Shown here piece by piece: positions 43,887-52,799 of a stretch of 64,000 bases of DNA. Position 1 is the stretch's first letter. Every line of letters begins with the position of its first letter. The notes beneath the pieces are model-generated. The model was not told the origin of the DNA and searched no databases. It was given only the letters and a program-made list of their open reading frames with translations. The position numbers were made by a program, and so were the translations under genes. Source of the DNA: UBA1412 sp964609795 (GTDB lineage: Bacteria > Verrucomicrobiota > Verrucomicrobiia > Limisphaerales > UBA1412); assembly GCA_964609795.1 (NCBI GenBank), contig CAZSTC010000001.1:1-64000 (forward strand). Direction: 5' to 3'.

Positions 43887-44276
43887 ATGCCAACTATTAA
43901 CCAACTCGTCCGTAAGGGACGTAACAAGTTGAATTATAAGTCCAAAGCTCCGGCTCTGGACAACTGTCCTTTCCGTCGCGGGGTATGTTTGCAGGTAATG
44001 ACCCGTACCCCCAAGAAGCCGAACTCTGCCATGCGTAAAGTGGCAAAGATTCGTCTTTCCAATGGATTTGAAGTGATCGCATACATCCCTGATGAAGGGC
44101 ATAACCTCCAGGAACACTCGATTGTTTTGGTGCGTGGCGGTCGTGTAAAAGATTTGCCAGGTGTCCGCTATCACATTGTCCGTGGTACACTGGATACGGC
44201 TGGTGTTGAAAAACGCCGTGTAAGCCGTTCAAAGTATGGAGTAAAGAAACCCAAGGCACCCGCCAAGAAGAGTTAA
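43887..44276 (+). CDS. rpsL: 30S ribosomal protein S12
   Basis: 129 residues. Decoding-site loop TPKKPNSAMRKVAKIRLSNG with the streptomycin-associated Lys residues present (PKKPNSA; VKDLPGVRYH). First gene of the str operon. Confidence 0.98.
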   Translation: MPTINQLVRKGRNKLNYKSKAPALDNCPFRRGVCLQVMTRTPKKPNSAMRKVAKIRLSNGFEVIAYIPDEGHNLQEHSIVLVRGGRVKDLPGVRYHIVRGTLDTAGVEKRRVSRSKYGVKKPKAPAKKS

Positions 44277-44286
44277 TTTTAAGAAT

Positions 44287-44760
44287 ATGTCTCGTCGTCG
44301 TCGTGCTGTTCGTAGGGCTGTTGCAGAAGACGCTAAATATCATAGCGTCCTGGTTGCCCGTTTAATTAATAAAGTGATGAAGTGGGGTCAGAAATCTAAA
44401 GCCCAGAAGATTGTTCACAGGGCTTTTGATGTTCTGGCTGAGAAGAACCCCGGTGTGGAGCCAATGGCGATCGTTCAACGTGCCATTGATAACGTGAAGC
44501 CGCGCTTGGAGGTTAAAGCCCGCCGTGTTGGTGGTGCCACATACCAAGTTCCTTTGGAAGTGCCTGTTGATCGCCAAATTTCTCTGGCTATTCGCTGGAT
44601 TGTGGCGTTGGCAGATGCTCGCAAGGGGATGCCCATGGAAAACGCATTGGCAAATGAAATTTCAGAGGCTGCTCAAGGACAGGGCAGCGCTATTCGCAAA
44701 CGGGATGATATGCACAGAATGGCCCAGGCCAATAAAGCATTCGCCCACTTCCGCTGGTAA
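44287..44760 (+). CDS. rpsG: 30S ribosomal protein S7
   Basis: 157 residues. RNA-binding helices and the hairpin VGGATYQVPLEVPVDRQISL are standard; C-terminus AHRMAQANKAFAHFRW-type. Nucleates the 30S head. 10 nt after rpsL and followed by a strong terminator. Confidence 0.98.
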   Translation: MSRRRRAVRRAVAEDAKYHSVLVARLINKVMKWGQKSKAQKIVHRAFDVLAEKNPGVEPMAIVQRAIDNVKPRLEVKARRVGGATYQVPLEVPVDRQISLAIRWIVALADARKGMPMENALANEISEAAQGQGSAIRKRDDMHRMAQANKAFAHFRW

Positions 44761-44781
44761 AAACCATTTATTCCAAAAGAT

Positions 44782-44813
44782 ACGCCCCGATTTATTTTGG
44801 CGGGGCGTTTTTA
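44782..44813 (+). terminator. Rho-independent terminator between rpsG and fusA
   Basis: ACGCCCCG (44782-44789) / CGGGGCGT (44801-44808), then TTTTTATT. It ends 23 nt before the fusA start codon. Confidence 0.85.
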
Positions 44814-44835
44814 TTAAATTCATTTTTTCTGTTAG

Positions 44836-47028
44836 GTGCAAGAAACACAAGACATACATAATAAGGTCATTGACCCCAATGCCGCTGATCGTGCTTATCC
44901 GCTTGAGAGAACTCGTAATATCGGCATAGCTGCGCATATTGATGCAGGCAAAACGACAACCACTGAGCGTATCCTCTTTTACACGGGGCTCATCCATAAG
45001 GCGGGCGACGTGCATGACGGCAATACGGTCACTGATTGGATGGAGCAGGAGCGTGAGCGTGGGATTACGATCACCTCGGCTGCCATCGTCTGCTACTGGA
45101 CTCAGAAGGAGGAAGCAGGGATTACAAAGTCCTATGCAGGCATTCCTCACCGCATTAATATTATTGACACTCCGGGTCACGTAGACTTCACCGCAGAGGT
45201 GGAGCGTTCCATGCGTGTTCTGGACGGAGCTGTTTCTGTTTTTTGTGCCGTGGGCGGCGTTCAACCCCAATCAGAAACTGTTTGGCGTCAGGCTACCAAG
45301 TATAAAGTCCCCCGTGTCGCTTTTATCAATAAGATGGACCGCACCGGAGCCGACTTCCATTCGGTGATCGCTGAGATGCGCCGGAAACTGGGTGCCTATG
45401 CTTATCCTGTTGTTCTGCCTATTGGCAGTGAGGATAAATTCCAGGGAGTAATCGATGTCATCAACCAAAAGGCGATTATATATGATGAAACCGATGCGGA
45501 TGGTATGCGTTATTTCATCCGTGAGATTCCCTCTGAAATGAGAGAAGAGGCCGCTCTTGAGTTGGAGCGTCTCATCAGTGCAGTTGCCAATAAGGATGAT
45601 GAAATAGCAGAGCTGGTCATCATGGAAAAGCCTGTGAAGACGGAGCTGCTAAAGAAAGCTATCCGCCGCCTGACCATCGCTTTGGAGTTTGTTCCTGTTC
45701 TCTGCGGTACGGCTTTCCGGAAGAAGGCTGTGCAACCCCTTGTGGATGCGGTTGTGGATTACCTGCCTTCTCCGCTGGATATTCCCGCGGCAGTGGGAAC
45801 GGATCCCGATGACTTGACCCAGAACGTTCCCGTTGAGACGAGCGATCAGGGTAAATTTACAGCTCTGGCTTTCAAGCTTTGGAGCGATCCTTTCGTAGGT
45901 AAATTAGTTTTTATCAGAGTTTATCGCGGTACTCTTCAGAAGGGCGATATGGTGTATAATCCTCGTATCGGCAAGAGAGAGAGAATTAACCGCTTGATGC
46001 TGATCCAGGCCGATGAACGCCGGGAAGTGGATAAGGTGTTCTCCGGCGATATTGCTGCCGTAGTGGGACTTAAAAATGTGACCACTGGCGATACCCTCTG
46101 TCTGGAGCGCTATCCGGTTCTTTTGGAACCTCCGACTTTTCCCGAGCCGGTTATCAGCATGGCCGTGGAGCCAAAAACGAAAGCGGACCGTGAAAAGCTT
46201 TCTATCGCCTTACAGAGACTTTCCGATGAAGATCCGACCTTCCGTTGTTTTACAAATGAGGAAACGGGTCAGTTGATCATTGCTGGCATGGGAGAGCTCC
46301 ACCTGGATATTATTCGCGACCGTCTGCTGCGTGAGTTCAAGGTAGAGGCGTTTGTGGGTGAACCTCAGATTGCTTACCGTGAAACCATTACTTCGACCGC
46401 CAAGGGCGAGGGCAAGTTTGTCCGCCAATCCGGTGGTCGTGGACAGTATGGTCATGCAATTATCAGCGTGGAACCGAATACCCGCGGTGCGGGCGTTGAG
46501 GTTGTAAGCAAGGTAGTAGGCGGAACGATTCCTAAAGAATACATTGCGCCGACGATGGCGGGTATTCGAGAAGCGATCGATACAGGTGTTTTGGCGGGTT
46601 ATACCATGGTGGATTTGAAGGTTACCATACTGGAAGGATCCTACCATGAAGTGGACTCGAGCGAGCTTGCATTTAAAATGGCTGGAATATTTGCCTTGAA
46701 AGATGCGGTCAAAAATGCTAATCCTATCGTCCTCGAGCCTGTAATGAAGGTCGAAGTCAGTACACCCGATGAATATCAGGGTGATCTTCTGGGAGATTTA
46801 TCTCGCAGGCGTGGTAAGATAGTGTCCATCGAGTCGAAAGCCGATGCGATATTACTCAATGCCGAAGTTCCGCTTGCACAGATGTTTGGATATGCTACGG
46901 CTATACGGTCCCTGTCCAAGGGCCGTGCGTCGTATTCTATGGAGCCATCGCATTTTGAACAGGTGCCGGCTTCTGTACTTGAAGTTATACTTGAAAGATC
47001 CGTGCCGAAAGCGTCACGGACTGTGTAA
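44836..47028 (+). CDS. fusA: Elongation factor G
   Basis: 730 residues from GTG 44836. The conserved RTRNIGIAAHIDAGKTTTTE (G1) starts near residue 26, so a start further down is excluded. DTPGHVDFTAEVERSMRVLD and NKMDR follow. The G domain has an insertion after GITITSAAIVCYW (TQKEEAGITKSYAGIPH), and the total is longer than the ~700 of E. coli. Domains IV/V are ordinary (RQSGGRGQYGHA; FGYATAIRSLSKGRASYSME). It translocates tRNA-mRNA on the ribosome. No Shine-Dalgarno is visible, and a terminator lies just upstream. Confidence 0.96.
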   Translation: MQETQDIHNKVIDPNAADRAYPLERTRNIGIAAHIDAGKTTTTERILFYTGLIHKAGDVHDGNTVTDWMEQERERGITITSAAIVCYWTQKEEAGITKSYAGIPHRINIIDTPGHVDFTAEVERSMRVLDGAVSVFCAVGGVQPQSETVWRQATKYKVPRVAFINKMDRTGADFHSVIAEMRRKLGAYAYPVVLPIGSEDKFQGVIDVINQKAIIYDETDADGMRYFIREIPSEMREEAALELERLISAVANKDDEIAELVIMEKPVKTELLKKAIRRLTIALEFVPVLCGTAFRKKAVQPLVDAVVDYLPSPLDIPAAVGTDPDDLTQNVPVETSDQGKFTALAFKLWSDPFVGKLVFIRVYRGTLQKGDMVYNPRIGKRERINRLMLIQADERREVDKVFSGDIAAVVGLKNVTTGDTLCLERYPVLLEPPTFPEPVISMAVEPKTKADREKLSIALQRLSDEDPTFRCFTNEETGQLIIAGMGELHLDIIRDRLLREFKVEAFVGEPQIAYRETITSTAKGEGKFVRQSGGRGQYGHAIISVEPNTRGAGVEVVSKVVGGTIPKEYIAPTMAGIREAIDTGVLAGYTMVDLKVTILEGSYHEVDSSELAFKMAGIFALKDAVKNANPIVLEPVMKVEVSTPDEYQGDLLGDLSRRRGKIVSIESKADAILLNAEVPLAQMFGYATAIRSLSKGRASYSMEPSHFEQVPASVLEVILERSVPKASRTV

Positions 47029-47084
47029 ACCGATTGGCGGGCAGGTTTGCCTGCCGTCGGAATAAATGTTAGTTAAATAAAAAT

Positions 47085-47393
47085 ATGGCTGGACAAAGAA
47101 TTAGAATCAGGCTCAAAGCTTATGATCATCGTGTCATTGATCAGTCCGCGAGTGAAATCGTGGATACTGTCAAGCGCACCGGTGCTCGCGTAGCTGGCCC
47201 GATCCCTCTGCCGATGCGCGTAGAACGCTATACCGTGCAGAGGTCTCCTCACGCGGACAAGAAATCCCAAGAAACTTTTGAGCAAAGAACTCATAAGCGC
47301 CTTTTGGACATTCTTGATCCGACTGCAAAAACCGTGGACGAATTGAAAAAGCTCAATCTTCCTGCGGGTGTTCATATCACCGTTAAGGTATAA
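47085..47393 (+). CDS. rpsJ: 30S ribosomal protein S10
   Basis: 102 residues: RIRIRLKAYDHRVIDQSASE and GPIPLPMRVERYTVQRSPH. Also acts as NusE in antitermination. Opens the S10 operon directly after fusA; no second tuf lies between. No Shine-Dalgarno; the leader is A-rich. Confidence 0.97.
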   Translation: MAGQRIRIRLKAYDHRVIDQSASEIVDTVKRTGARVAGPIPLPMRVERYTVQRSPHADKKSQETFEQRTHKRLLDILDPTAKTVDELKKLNLPAGVHITVKV

Positions 47394-47405
47394 AGTAGAA
47401 GGAAT

Positions 47406-48050
47406 ATGGTAGGTTTAATAGGTAAGAAGCTTGGCCACACCCGCATTTACGATACCGAGGGAAATGCTGTTCCTGTAACAGTAGTCCTTGCAGGTCCTAA
47501 TCGAGTGGTACAATGTAAGACTGTTGAGAAAGATGGTTACAGCGCAGTCCAGCTTGGGTTTGATGATCAAAAGGAAATTCGGATCAATAAGCCGATGGCT
47601 GGGCACTTTCGCAAGCACAATGCAGCGCCCGTTAAGAGATTGCGTGAATTTCGCGATTTTTCTCTCAAGGTCAAGCAAGGTGATGTCTTGAGTGTGGATG
47701 TGTTTGCCCAGGGCGATTATGTTGATTGCATTGGGATGACGAAGGGTCGCGGTTTTGAAGGTGTCGTGAAGCGCCATGGTTTCCACGGAGCTCCTGCAAC
47801 ACACGGTAGCAAAGGATGGAAGCGCAGATCAGGCGCTCTTGGTTGGCGCCGGCCCGGTACAATTGACAAGGGCAAGAGAATGCCTGGCCACATGGGCTGT
47901 GTCCGCCGTACGGTGCAGAATTTAAAAATTGTGGGGATTCTCCCCGAAGACAATGTCATCCTTGTGAGCGGCTGCATGCCTGGTGCTGAGGGCGACTATG
48001 TAATTATTCGTGAATCCAAAAAGAACCCCAAGACCACTGTTCAGAAGTAG
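47406..48050 (+). CDS. rplC: 50S ribosomal protein L3
   Basis: 214 residues. LIGKKLGHTRIYDTEGNAVP at the start, then KGRGFEGVVKRHGFHGAPAT and the loop reaching the peptidyl transferase centre (GSKGWKRRSGALGWRRPGTI). Early assembly protein of the 50S subunit. Confidence 0.97.
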   Translation: MVGLIGKKLGHTRIYDTEGNAVPVTVVLAGPNRVVQCKTVEKDGYSAVQLGFDDQKEIRINKPMAGHFRKHNAAPVKRLREFRDFSLKVKQGDVLSVDVFAQGDYVDCIGMTKGRGFEGVVKRHGFHGAPATHGSKGWKRRSGALGWRRPGTIDKGKRMPGHMGCVRRTVQNLKIVGILPEDNVILVSGCMPGAEGDYVIIRESKKNPKTTVQK

Positions 48051-48060
48051 GAGTTAAAGC

Positions 48061-48717
48061 ATGAAGATTACAGTTAAAGATTTACAGGGTAAAGATCAGG
48101 GTCAGCTCGAAATCAGTGCTCAGCTGGAGCGTTTCGAAGAGCTCGGCAATAAGATGATTGGAACCCAGGCTGCTCACGAGGTTGTTACAGCGATTCGCGC
48201 TGCCAGACGCTCGGGGACGGCTTGTACCAAGACTATGGGCGATGTTGCCGGAACCGGCAAGAAGCCCTGGAGACAAAAAGGAACCGGGCGCGCTCGTTCG
48301 GGTTCATTTGCTTCACCGATATGGGTGGGCGGCGGTGTCGTTTTCGGCCCCAAGCCTCGCGATTATTCCAAAAAGGTGAATCGCAAGGTTTCACAGTTGG
48401 CTCTTCAGAAAATTTTGAGCAATCGAGTTGCCACTGGCGACGTGGTTGCGGTAGAAGAACTGAAAATGCAATCGCCCAAAACGGGCCAGTTTGTTCAGAT
48501 GCTTAAAGATATGAATCTGAATGAAGGTAAAGTTCTCTTTCTAGCTTCTATGGAGGATGATATCAACACGAACTTTCGCCTTGCTTCTCGCAATGTGCAG
48601 GGAGTCAAGATTATGAATAGCGCCACGGTCAATACCTTTGACCTGGTTGCTCATCCTAAAATTGTGGTAACCAGGAAAGCCTGGGAAAACATTGAAAAAC
48701 GCATTATCACCCAATAG
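48061..48717 (+). CDS. rplD: 50S ribosomal protein L4
   Basis: 218 residues with the exit-tunnel loop GTGKKPWRQKGTGRARSGSF and the globular part LALQKILSNRVATGDVVAVE. In many bacteria L4 represses the S10 operon; no L4-specific leader could be identified here. Confidence 0.96.
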   Translation: MKITVKDLQGKDQGQLEISAQLERFEELGNKMIGTQAAHEVVTAIRAARRSGTACTKTMGDVAGTGKKPWRQKGTGRARSGSFASPIWVGGGVVFGPKPRDYSKKVNRKVSQLALQKILSNRVATGDVVAVEELKMQSPKTGQFVQMLKDMNLNEGKVLFLASMEDDINTNFRLASRNVQGVKIMNSATVNTFDLVAHPKIVVTRKAWENIEKRIITQ

Positions 48718-48720
48718 AGC

Positions 48721-48999
48721 ATGAATTCTTTTGATATTATTAAAACGGTGCGTGTCACCGAGAAGGGGACTGCTCAATCCGAATTGAACAAGTACACTTT
48801 GGTTGCCGACAAACGGGCCACCAAGATTCAAATCCGCCAAGCCGTGGAAGAGCTGTTCAAGGTGAAAGTGGTTAAGGTCAATACGATGAATGTTCGCGGT
48901 AAGACTCGCCGTCAGAGAACGGCCAGCGCCGGAAAGACATCGGATTGGAAGAAAGCTATCGTAACGTTGAAACAAGGCGATAAAATCAGCCTGACTTAA
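48721..48999 (+). CDS. rplW: 50S ribosomal protein L23
   Basis: 92 residues: RVTEKGTAQSELNKYTLVAD and KVNTMNVRGKTRRQ. Lies at the tunnel exit and docks SRP and trigger factor. 3 nt after rplD with no Shine-Dalgarno, so it is probably translationally coupled. Confidence 0.96.
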   Translation: MNSFDIIKTVRVTEKGTAQSELNKYTLVADKRATKIQIRQAVEELFKVKVVKVNTMNVRGKTRRQRTASAGKTSDWKKAIVTLKQGDKISLT

Positions 49000-49003
49000 T
49001 ACT

Positions 49004-49849
49004 ATGTCTGTAAAAACTTTTAGACCTTTGACTCCTTCACTGCGCTATTTGACGGTAGCGTCTTTCGAGGAGATTACCAAAACAAAACCAGAGAAGAATC
49101 TGGTTAAAATCCGTAAAAAAACGGGTGGTCGCAATAACATGGGCCGTGTTACAGCACGCGGCATCGGTGGTGGACACAAGCAGAAAGTTCGTCAGGTGGA
49201 TTTCCGCCGGAATAAATACGGCGTAGAGGCTCGTGTTGCCGCGATTGAATATGATCCTTTGCGTACAGCCTATCTGGCGCTTTTGGAATACACTGATGGC
49301 GAGAAACGTTACATTATTGCCCCCATTGGCTTAAAGGTGGGTGCTCGCGTCGTCAGCGGTCCTGAGGCTCCGGCTGATCTGGGTAACAGTCTGCCTTTAA
49401 AGAATATTCCGATGGGTTCCTCGATTCACAATATCGAGTTTACTCCCGGTAGAGGCGGTCAGCTGGTGCGTGCGGCAGGTGGAATGGCTACACTGATGTC
49501 CCGTTCTGAGGGGTATGCGCAGATTCGTCTTCCTTCGGGAGAAATTCGCAAAGTGAAAGAAGACTGCTATGCGACACTCGGACAAGTCGGAAACACGGAT
49601 CATGAGAATGTGGTTATCGGCAAGGCGGGTCGCTCTCGCTGGTTGGGCCGCAGACCGTTGAGTCGTGCAGTTGCAAAGAACCCTGTGGATCACCCCATGG
49701 GTGGTGGTGCAGGTAAAACTTCCGGTGGTGGTCACCCCGTAACTCCTTGGGGTGTTATAACCAGAGGCTTTAAGACTCGTAAGAAAGTGAAATATTCAAA
49801 TCGTTACATCGTGACTCGCCGGGATGGACGTGCGATGAAAATGAGATAA
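49004..49849 (+). CDS. rplB: 50S ribosomal protein L2
   Basis: 281 residues. GRNNMGRVTARGIGGGHKQK-type N-terminal segment, KAGRSRWLGRRPLSRAVAKN, and the peptidyl-transferase-proximal HPMGGGAGKTSGGGHPVTPW. Normal length; 4 nt after rplW. Confidence 0.98.
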   Translation: MSVKTFRPLTPSLRYLTVASFEEITKTKPEKNLVKIRKKTGGRNNMGRVTARGIGGGHKQKVRQVDFRRNKYGVEARVAAIEYDPLRTAYLALLEYTDGEKRYIIAPIGLKVGARVVSGPEAPADLGNSLPLKNIPMGSSIHNIEFTPGRGGQLVRAAGGMATLMSRSEGYAQIRLPSGEIRKVKEDCYATLGQVGNTDHENVVIGKAGRSRWLGRRPLSRAVAKNPVDHPMGGGAGKTSGGGHPVTPWGVITRGFKTRKKVKYSNRYIVTRRDGRAMKMR

Positions 49850-49856
49850 GTGAGTT

Positions 49857-50138
49857 ATGGGACGTTCAATTAAAAAGGGTCCTTTTGTAGACCCGTCCTT
49901 GATGGACAAAGTACAAAAAATGAATGCCAGTGCTGCAAAAAAGCCGATTAAAACCTGGTCACGTCGTTCAATGATCACTCCAGATTTTGTGGGCTTAACC
50001 TTGAATGTGCATAACGGAAAGCTCTTTTTGCCGGTATTTGTCACGGAAAATATGGTGGGGCATCGCTTGGGCGAGTTCGTTCTGACTCGTACCTTTAAGA
50101 AGCACGGTGCGCATACTGCAAAAGCGGAGTCTAAATAA
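49857..50138 (+). CDS. rpsS: 30S ribosomal protein S19
   Basis: 93 residues: GRSIKKGPFVDPSLMDKVQK and VGHRLGEFVLTRTFKKHG. 30S head protein in its usual place after rplB. Confidence 0.98.
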   Translation: MGRSIKKGPFVDPSLMDKVQKMNASAAKKPIKTWSRRSMITPDFVGLTLNVHNGKLFLPVFVTENMVGHRLGEFVLTRTFKKHGAHTAKAESK

Positions 50139-50146
50139 GGAGAAAC

Positions 50147-50482
50147 ATGAGAGTTTTAGCAATAACAAAAAATATTCGTATGTCTCCGCAAAAGATGCGC
50201 GAGGTCACCAGGCAGATTCATGGAATGAAAGCTCTGGATGCCCAAGCCGCTTTAGCCTACGTGCCGCGTAAATCTGCCCGTGCTGTACTTAAGACGTTAC
50301 AGTCGGCTGTTGCCAATGCGGTAAATAATTTTGGTCTGGAAGAGGGTTCTCTCCGGATTGTGGAGTCTGTGACGGGTGCTGCTCGCACATATAAACGTTT
50401 TACACCCAAGGCTCGCGGTTCGGCGGGACGTATCCTCAAGAGAGGATGCCACGTTCGTATCGTGTTATCTGACATGAACTAA
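50147..50482 (+). CDS. rplV: 50S ribosomal protein L22
   Basis: 111 residues, with a good Shine-Dalgarno (AAGGAGAAAC). RMSPQKMREVTRQIHGMKA and KRFTPKARGSAGRILKRGCH, the tunnel beta-hairpin that interacts with macrolides. Confidence 0.97.
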   Translation: MRVLAITKNIRMSPQKMREVTRQIHGMKALDAQAALAYVPRKSARAVLKTLQSAVANAVNNFGLEEGSLRIVESVTGAARTYKRFTPKARGSAGRILKRGCHVRIVLSDMN

Positions 50483-50492
50483 TTTACTAGAC

Positions 50493-51149
50493 ATGGGACA
50501 AAAAACTAATCCAATTGGCCTGAGACTTTCTTTGAACAAAGACTGGCGTTCTCGCTGGTATGCTCCAAAGAGTGAGTTCAGCAAACTTCTTGCTGAAGAT
50601 GCTAAGATCAGGCAGCTTCTCAAAACAAAACTGGAATCAGCCTCCGTGCCGCGCATTAATATTGAGCGAGCCGGGAGCCGCTGTCGCGTGACTATTTTTA
50701 CAGCCCGTCCTGGGTTGGTCATCGGCCGTAAAGGCGCAGAAATTGATAAGATGAAAGAAGAATTATCAAAGATGACCGGTAAGGAAGTGTATGTAGAAAT
50801 TCAAGAGGTCAAACGTCCAGAAATGGACGCGCAGCTGGTTGCTGAGAATATCGCCCTGCAGCTTGAGCGCCGTGTGTCTTTCCGCCGCGCTATGAAAAGA
50901 TCCATCCAAGTGGTGATGGATGCTGGTGCTCAGGGAGTAAAGATTCGCTGTTCGGGACGTTTAGGAGGTGCGGAGCTTTCCCGCTCTGAGAATTATCATC
51001 AGGGAAGGGTACCGCTGCACACTCTGCGTGCGAACATAGATTATGGTTTCGCTGAAGCGCAAACCTTGTACGGAAAAATCGGTGTCAAGTGTTGGGTTTG
51101 CACTGGTGAAATGGAGAAAAAGCAAATATCCCAGCAGACCTCCCGATAG
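50493..51149 (+). CDS. rpsC: 30S ribosomal protein S3
   Basis: 218 residues. KH domain with ARPGLVIGRKGAEIDKMKEE and C-terminal GRLGGAELSRSENYHQGRVP with IDYGFAEAQTLYGKIGVKCW. Part of the mRNA entry helicase. Confidence 0.97.
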   Translation: MGQKTNPIGLRLSLNKDWRSRWYAPKSEFSKLLAEDAKIRQLLKTKLESASVPRINIERAGSRCRVTIFTARPGLVIGRKGAEIDKMKEELSKMTGKEVYVEIQEVKRPEMDAQLVAENIALQLERRVSFRRAMKRSIQVVMDAGAQGVKIRCSGRLGGAELSRSENYHQGRVPLHTLRANIDYGFAEAQTLYGKIGVKCWVCTGEMEKKQISQQTSR

Positions 51150-51167
51150 GAGGCAGGAAGGACAAAT

Positions 51168-51593
51168 ATGGCTTTAATTCCTTCAAGAGTTAAATATCGT
51201 AAACAACAACGAGGTAATCGTGCTGGTATAGCTTCGCGGGGAAACTATCTCGCGTTCGGCACTTATGGTTTGATGGCAATGGAACGCTGCTGGATGGATA
51301 CCCGCCAGTTGGAAGCTGCTCGTGTAGCAGTCACGCGTGCTATGAAACGGCATGGAAGGGTATGGCTGAGAGTGTTTCCGGATAAACCGGTTACCAAGAA
51401 GCCGCTGGAAGTTCGTCAAGGAACGGGTAAGGGTGCTGTTGATACCTGGGTGGCTGTGATTCGTCCGGCCAATATTTTGATGGAAGTGGAAGGTATCACA
51501 GAGACGCAGGCGCGCGAAGCATTTCGTCTGGCTGCCTGCAAACTCCCGATTCGTACTAAGTTTATCGGGCGTCATCGCGCTGCGAATGCATAA
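51168..51593 (+). CDS. rplP: 50S ribosomal protein L16
   Basis: 141 residues: PSRVKYRKQQRGNRAGIASR and VRQGTGKGAVDTWVAVIRPA. Preceded by a strong Shine-Dalgarno (AGGAGGCAGGAAGG). Lies near the A site. Confidence 0.97.
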   Translation: MALIPSRVKYRKQQRGNRAGIASRGNYLAFGTYGLMAMERCWMDTRQLEAARVAVTRAMKRHGRVWLRVFPDKPVTKKPLEVRQGTGKGAVDTWVAVIRPANILMEVEGITETQAREAFRLAACKLPIRTKFIGRHRAANA

Positions 51594-51602
51594 GGAAAAA
51601 GT

Positions 51603-51800
51603 ATGAAAATATCTGAAATTCAAGATCTTACTACCCAAGAACTTCTTGCGAAAGGTCGTGATCTCCGTGTTGAGCTCTTTAATCTTCGCTTGTTGAAGGT
51701 TAGCAGCCAGCTGGAAAAGTCACATCGGATTCGTTCCATTCGTCGGGATATTGCACGTATTGAGACGCAGATCTCCAAACAGCGCAAAAAATCAGCCTAA
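51603..51800 (+). CDS. rpmC: 50S ribosomal protein L29
   Basis: 65 residues, two helices: KISEIQDLTTQELLAKGRDL and RSIRRDIARIETQISKQRKK. Sits near L23 at the tunnel exit. Standard place between rplP and rpsQ. Confidence 0.96.
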   Translation: MKISEIQDLTTQELLAKGRDLRVELFNLRLLKVSSQLEKSHRIRSIRRDIARIETQISKQRKKSA

Positions 51801-51811
51801 ATTAAAGAGAT

Positions 51812-52084
51812 ATGGAAAATATTGAAACAAAAAAACCTGTCCGCAAGGAAAGAGTCGGGAAGGTCGTCTCCAACAAGATGAATAAAACTATCGTAGTGGA
51901 GGTTTCCCGTCGCCACGCACATCCTGAATTTAGGAAGATTGTTACGACCAAGAAGAAATTCTATGCTCATGATGAGAAGCAGGAGGCAAAGATTGGTGAT
52001 ACGGTTTGTATCGAAGAAACCAGGCCTCTTTCCAAGCTCAAGCGCTGGAATTTGGTAAAAGTAGTCAAACAGGCCAACATCTAA
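51812..52084 (+). CDS. rpsQ: 30S ribosomal protein S17
   Basis: 90 residues, OB fold: RVGKVVSNKMNKTIVVEVSR and KKKFYAHDEKQEAKIGDTVC then IEETRPLSKLKRW. Binds 16S rRNA 5' domain. Confidence 0.97.
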   Translation: MENIETKKPVRKERVGKVVSNKMNKTIVVEVSRRHAHPEFRKIVTTKKKFYAHDEKQEAKIGDTVCIEETRPLSKLKRWNLVKVVKQANI

Positions 52085-52100
52085 GAGGAGAAACTGAAAA

Positions 52101-52466
52101 ATGTTACTAGTTCGTAGTATTTTAAATGTCGCCGACAACACAGGTGCCCGCAAGGCAGCTGCTATCGGCGTGTTGGGCAAAAATCAGGAGTATGCCCGCG
52201 TGGGTGATGTTATTAAAGCCCATGTCAAGGAAGCGAGTCCGGATGGCACTGTAAAGAAGGGCGATGTCGTTAACGCTGTCGTGGTTCGCACAAAGAGAGC
52301 AATCTATCGCAGTGATGGATCCTCTGTGCGTTTTGACAGCAACGCTATCGTTATTGTTGATAAAGATAACAACCCCAGGGGAACGCGTATTTTCGGTCCT
52401 GTTGCTCGTGAATTGCGCGATAAGAAGTTTTTGAAGATTATTTCGCTCGCACCGGAGGTTGTCTAA
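52101..52466 (+). CDS. rplN: 50S ribosomal protein L14
   Basis: 121 residues: LNVADNTGARKAAAIGVLG and RGTRIFGPVARELRDKKFLK. Begins the spc-type part of the cluster; Shine-Dalgarno AAGAGGAG present. Confidence 0.98.
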   Translation: MLLVRSILNVADNTGARKAAAIGVLGKNQEYARVGDVIKAHVKEASPDGTVKKGDVVNAVVVRTKRAIYRSDGSSVRFDSNAIVIVDKDNNPRGTRIFGPVARELRDKKFLKIISLAPEVV

Positions 52467-52470
52467 GGTT

Positions 52471-52791
52471 ATGGAAAAGTTTGCAAAAGATAAGAAAAGC
52501 GCTCTCAAAGCTATCCGGAAAGGTGACACGGTTGTGGTCATCTCCGGCAGCAGAAAAGAGAAGCACGGAAAACCGGCATTGCGTGGTCAGCGCGGCAAGG
52601 TTCTGTTTGTATTGCGCGATAAACAACGCGCAGTTGTTGAGGGTCTGAACTTGATCAAGCGGCACACTCGCCGCTCTCAGCTCAATCCTAATGGTGCCAT
52701 TATTGAAAGAGAGGGTACTATTCATATTTCAAACCTCATGAGAGTGGAGCTCTATGATGCCCGCCAGAAGAATAAAGAGGCTGCAAAGTAA
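52471..52791 (+). CDS. rplX: 50S ribosomal protein L24
   Basis: 106 residues from ATG 52471; a TTG at 52459 would overlap rplN and is rejected. KOW motif KGDTVVVISGSRKEKHGKPA with the RGQRGKVLFV turn. Assembly initiator of the 50S subunit. Confidence 0.96.
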   Translation: MEKFAKDKKSALKAIRKGDTVVVISGSRKEKHGKPALRGQRGKVLFVLRDKQRAVVEGLNLIKRHTRRSQLNPNGAIIEREGTIHISNLMRVELYDARQKNKEAAK

Positions 52792-52799
52792 GGATATAA

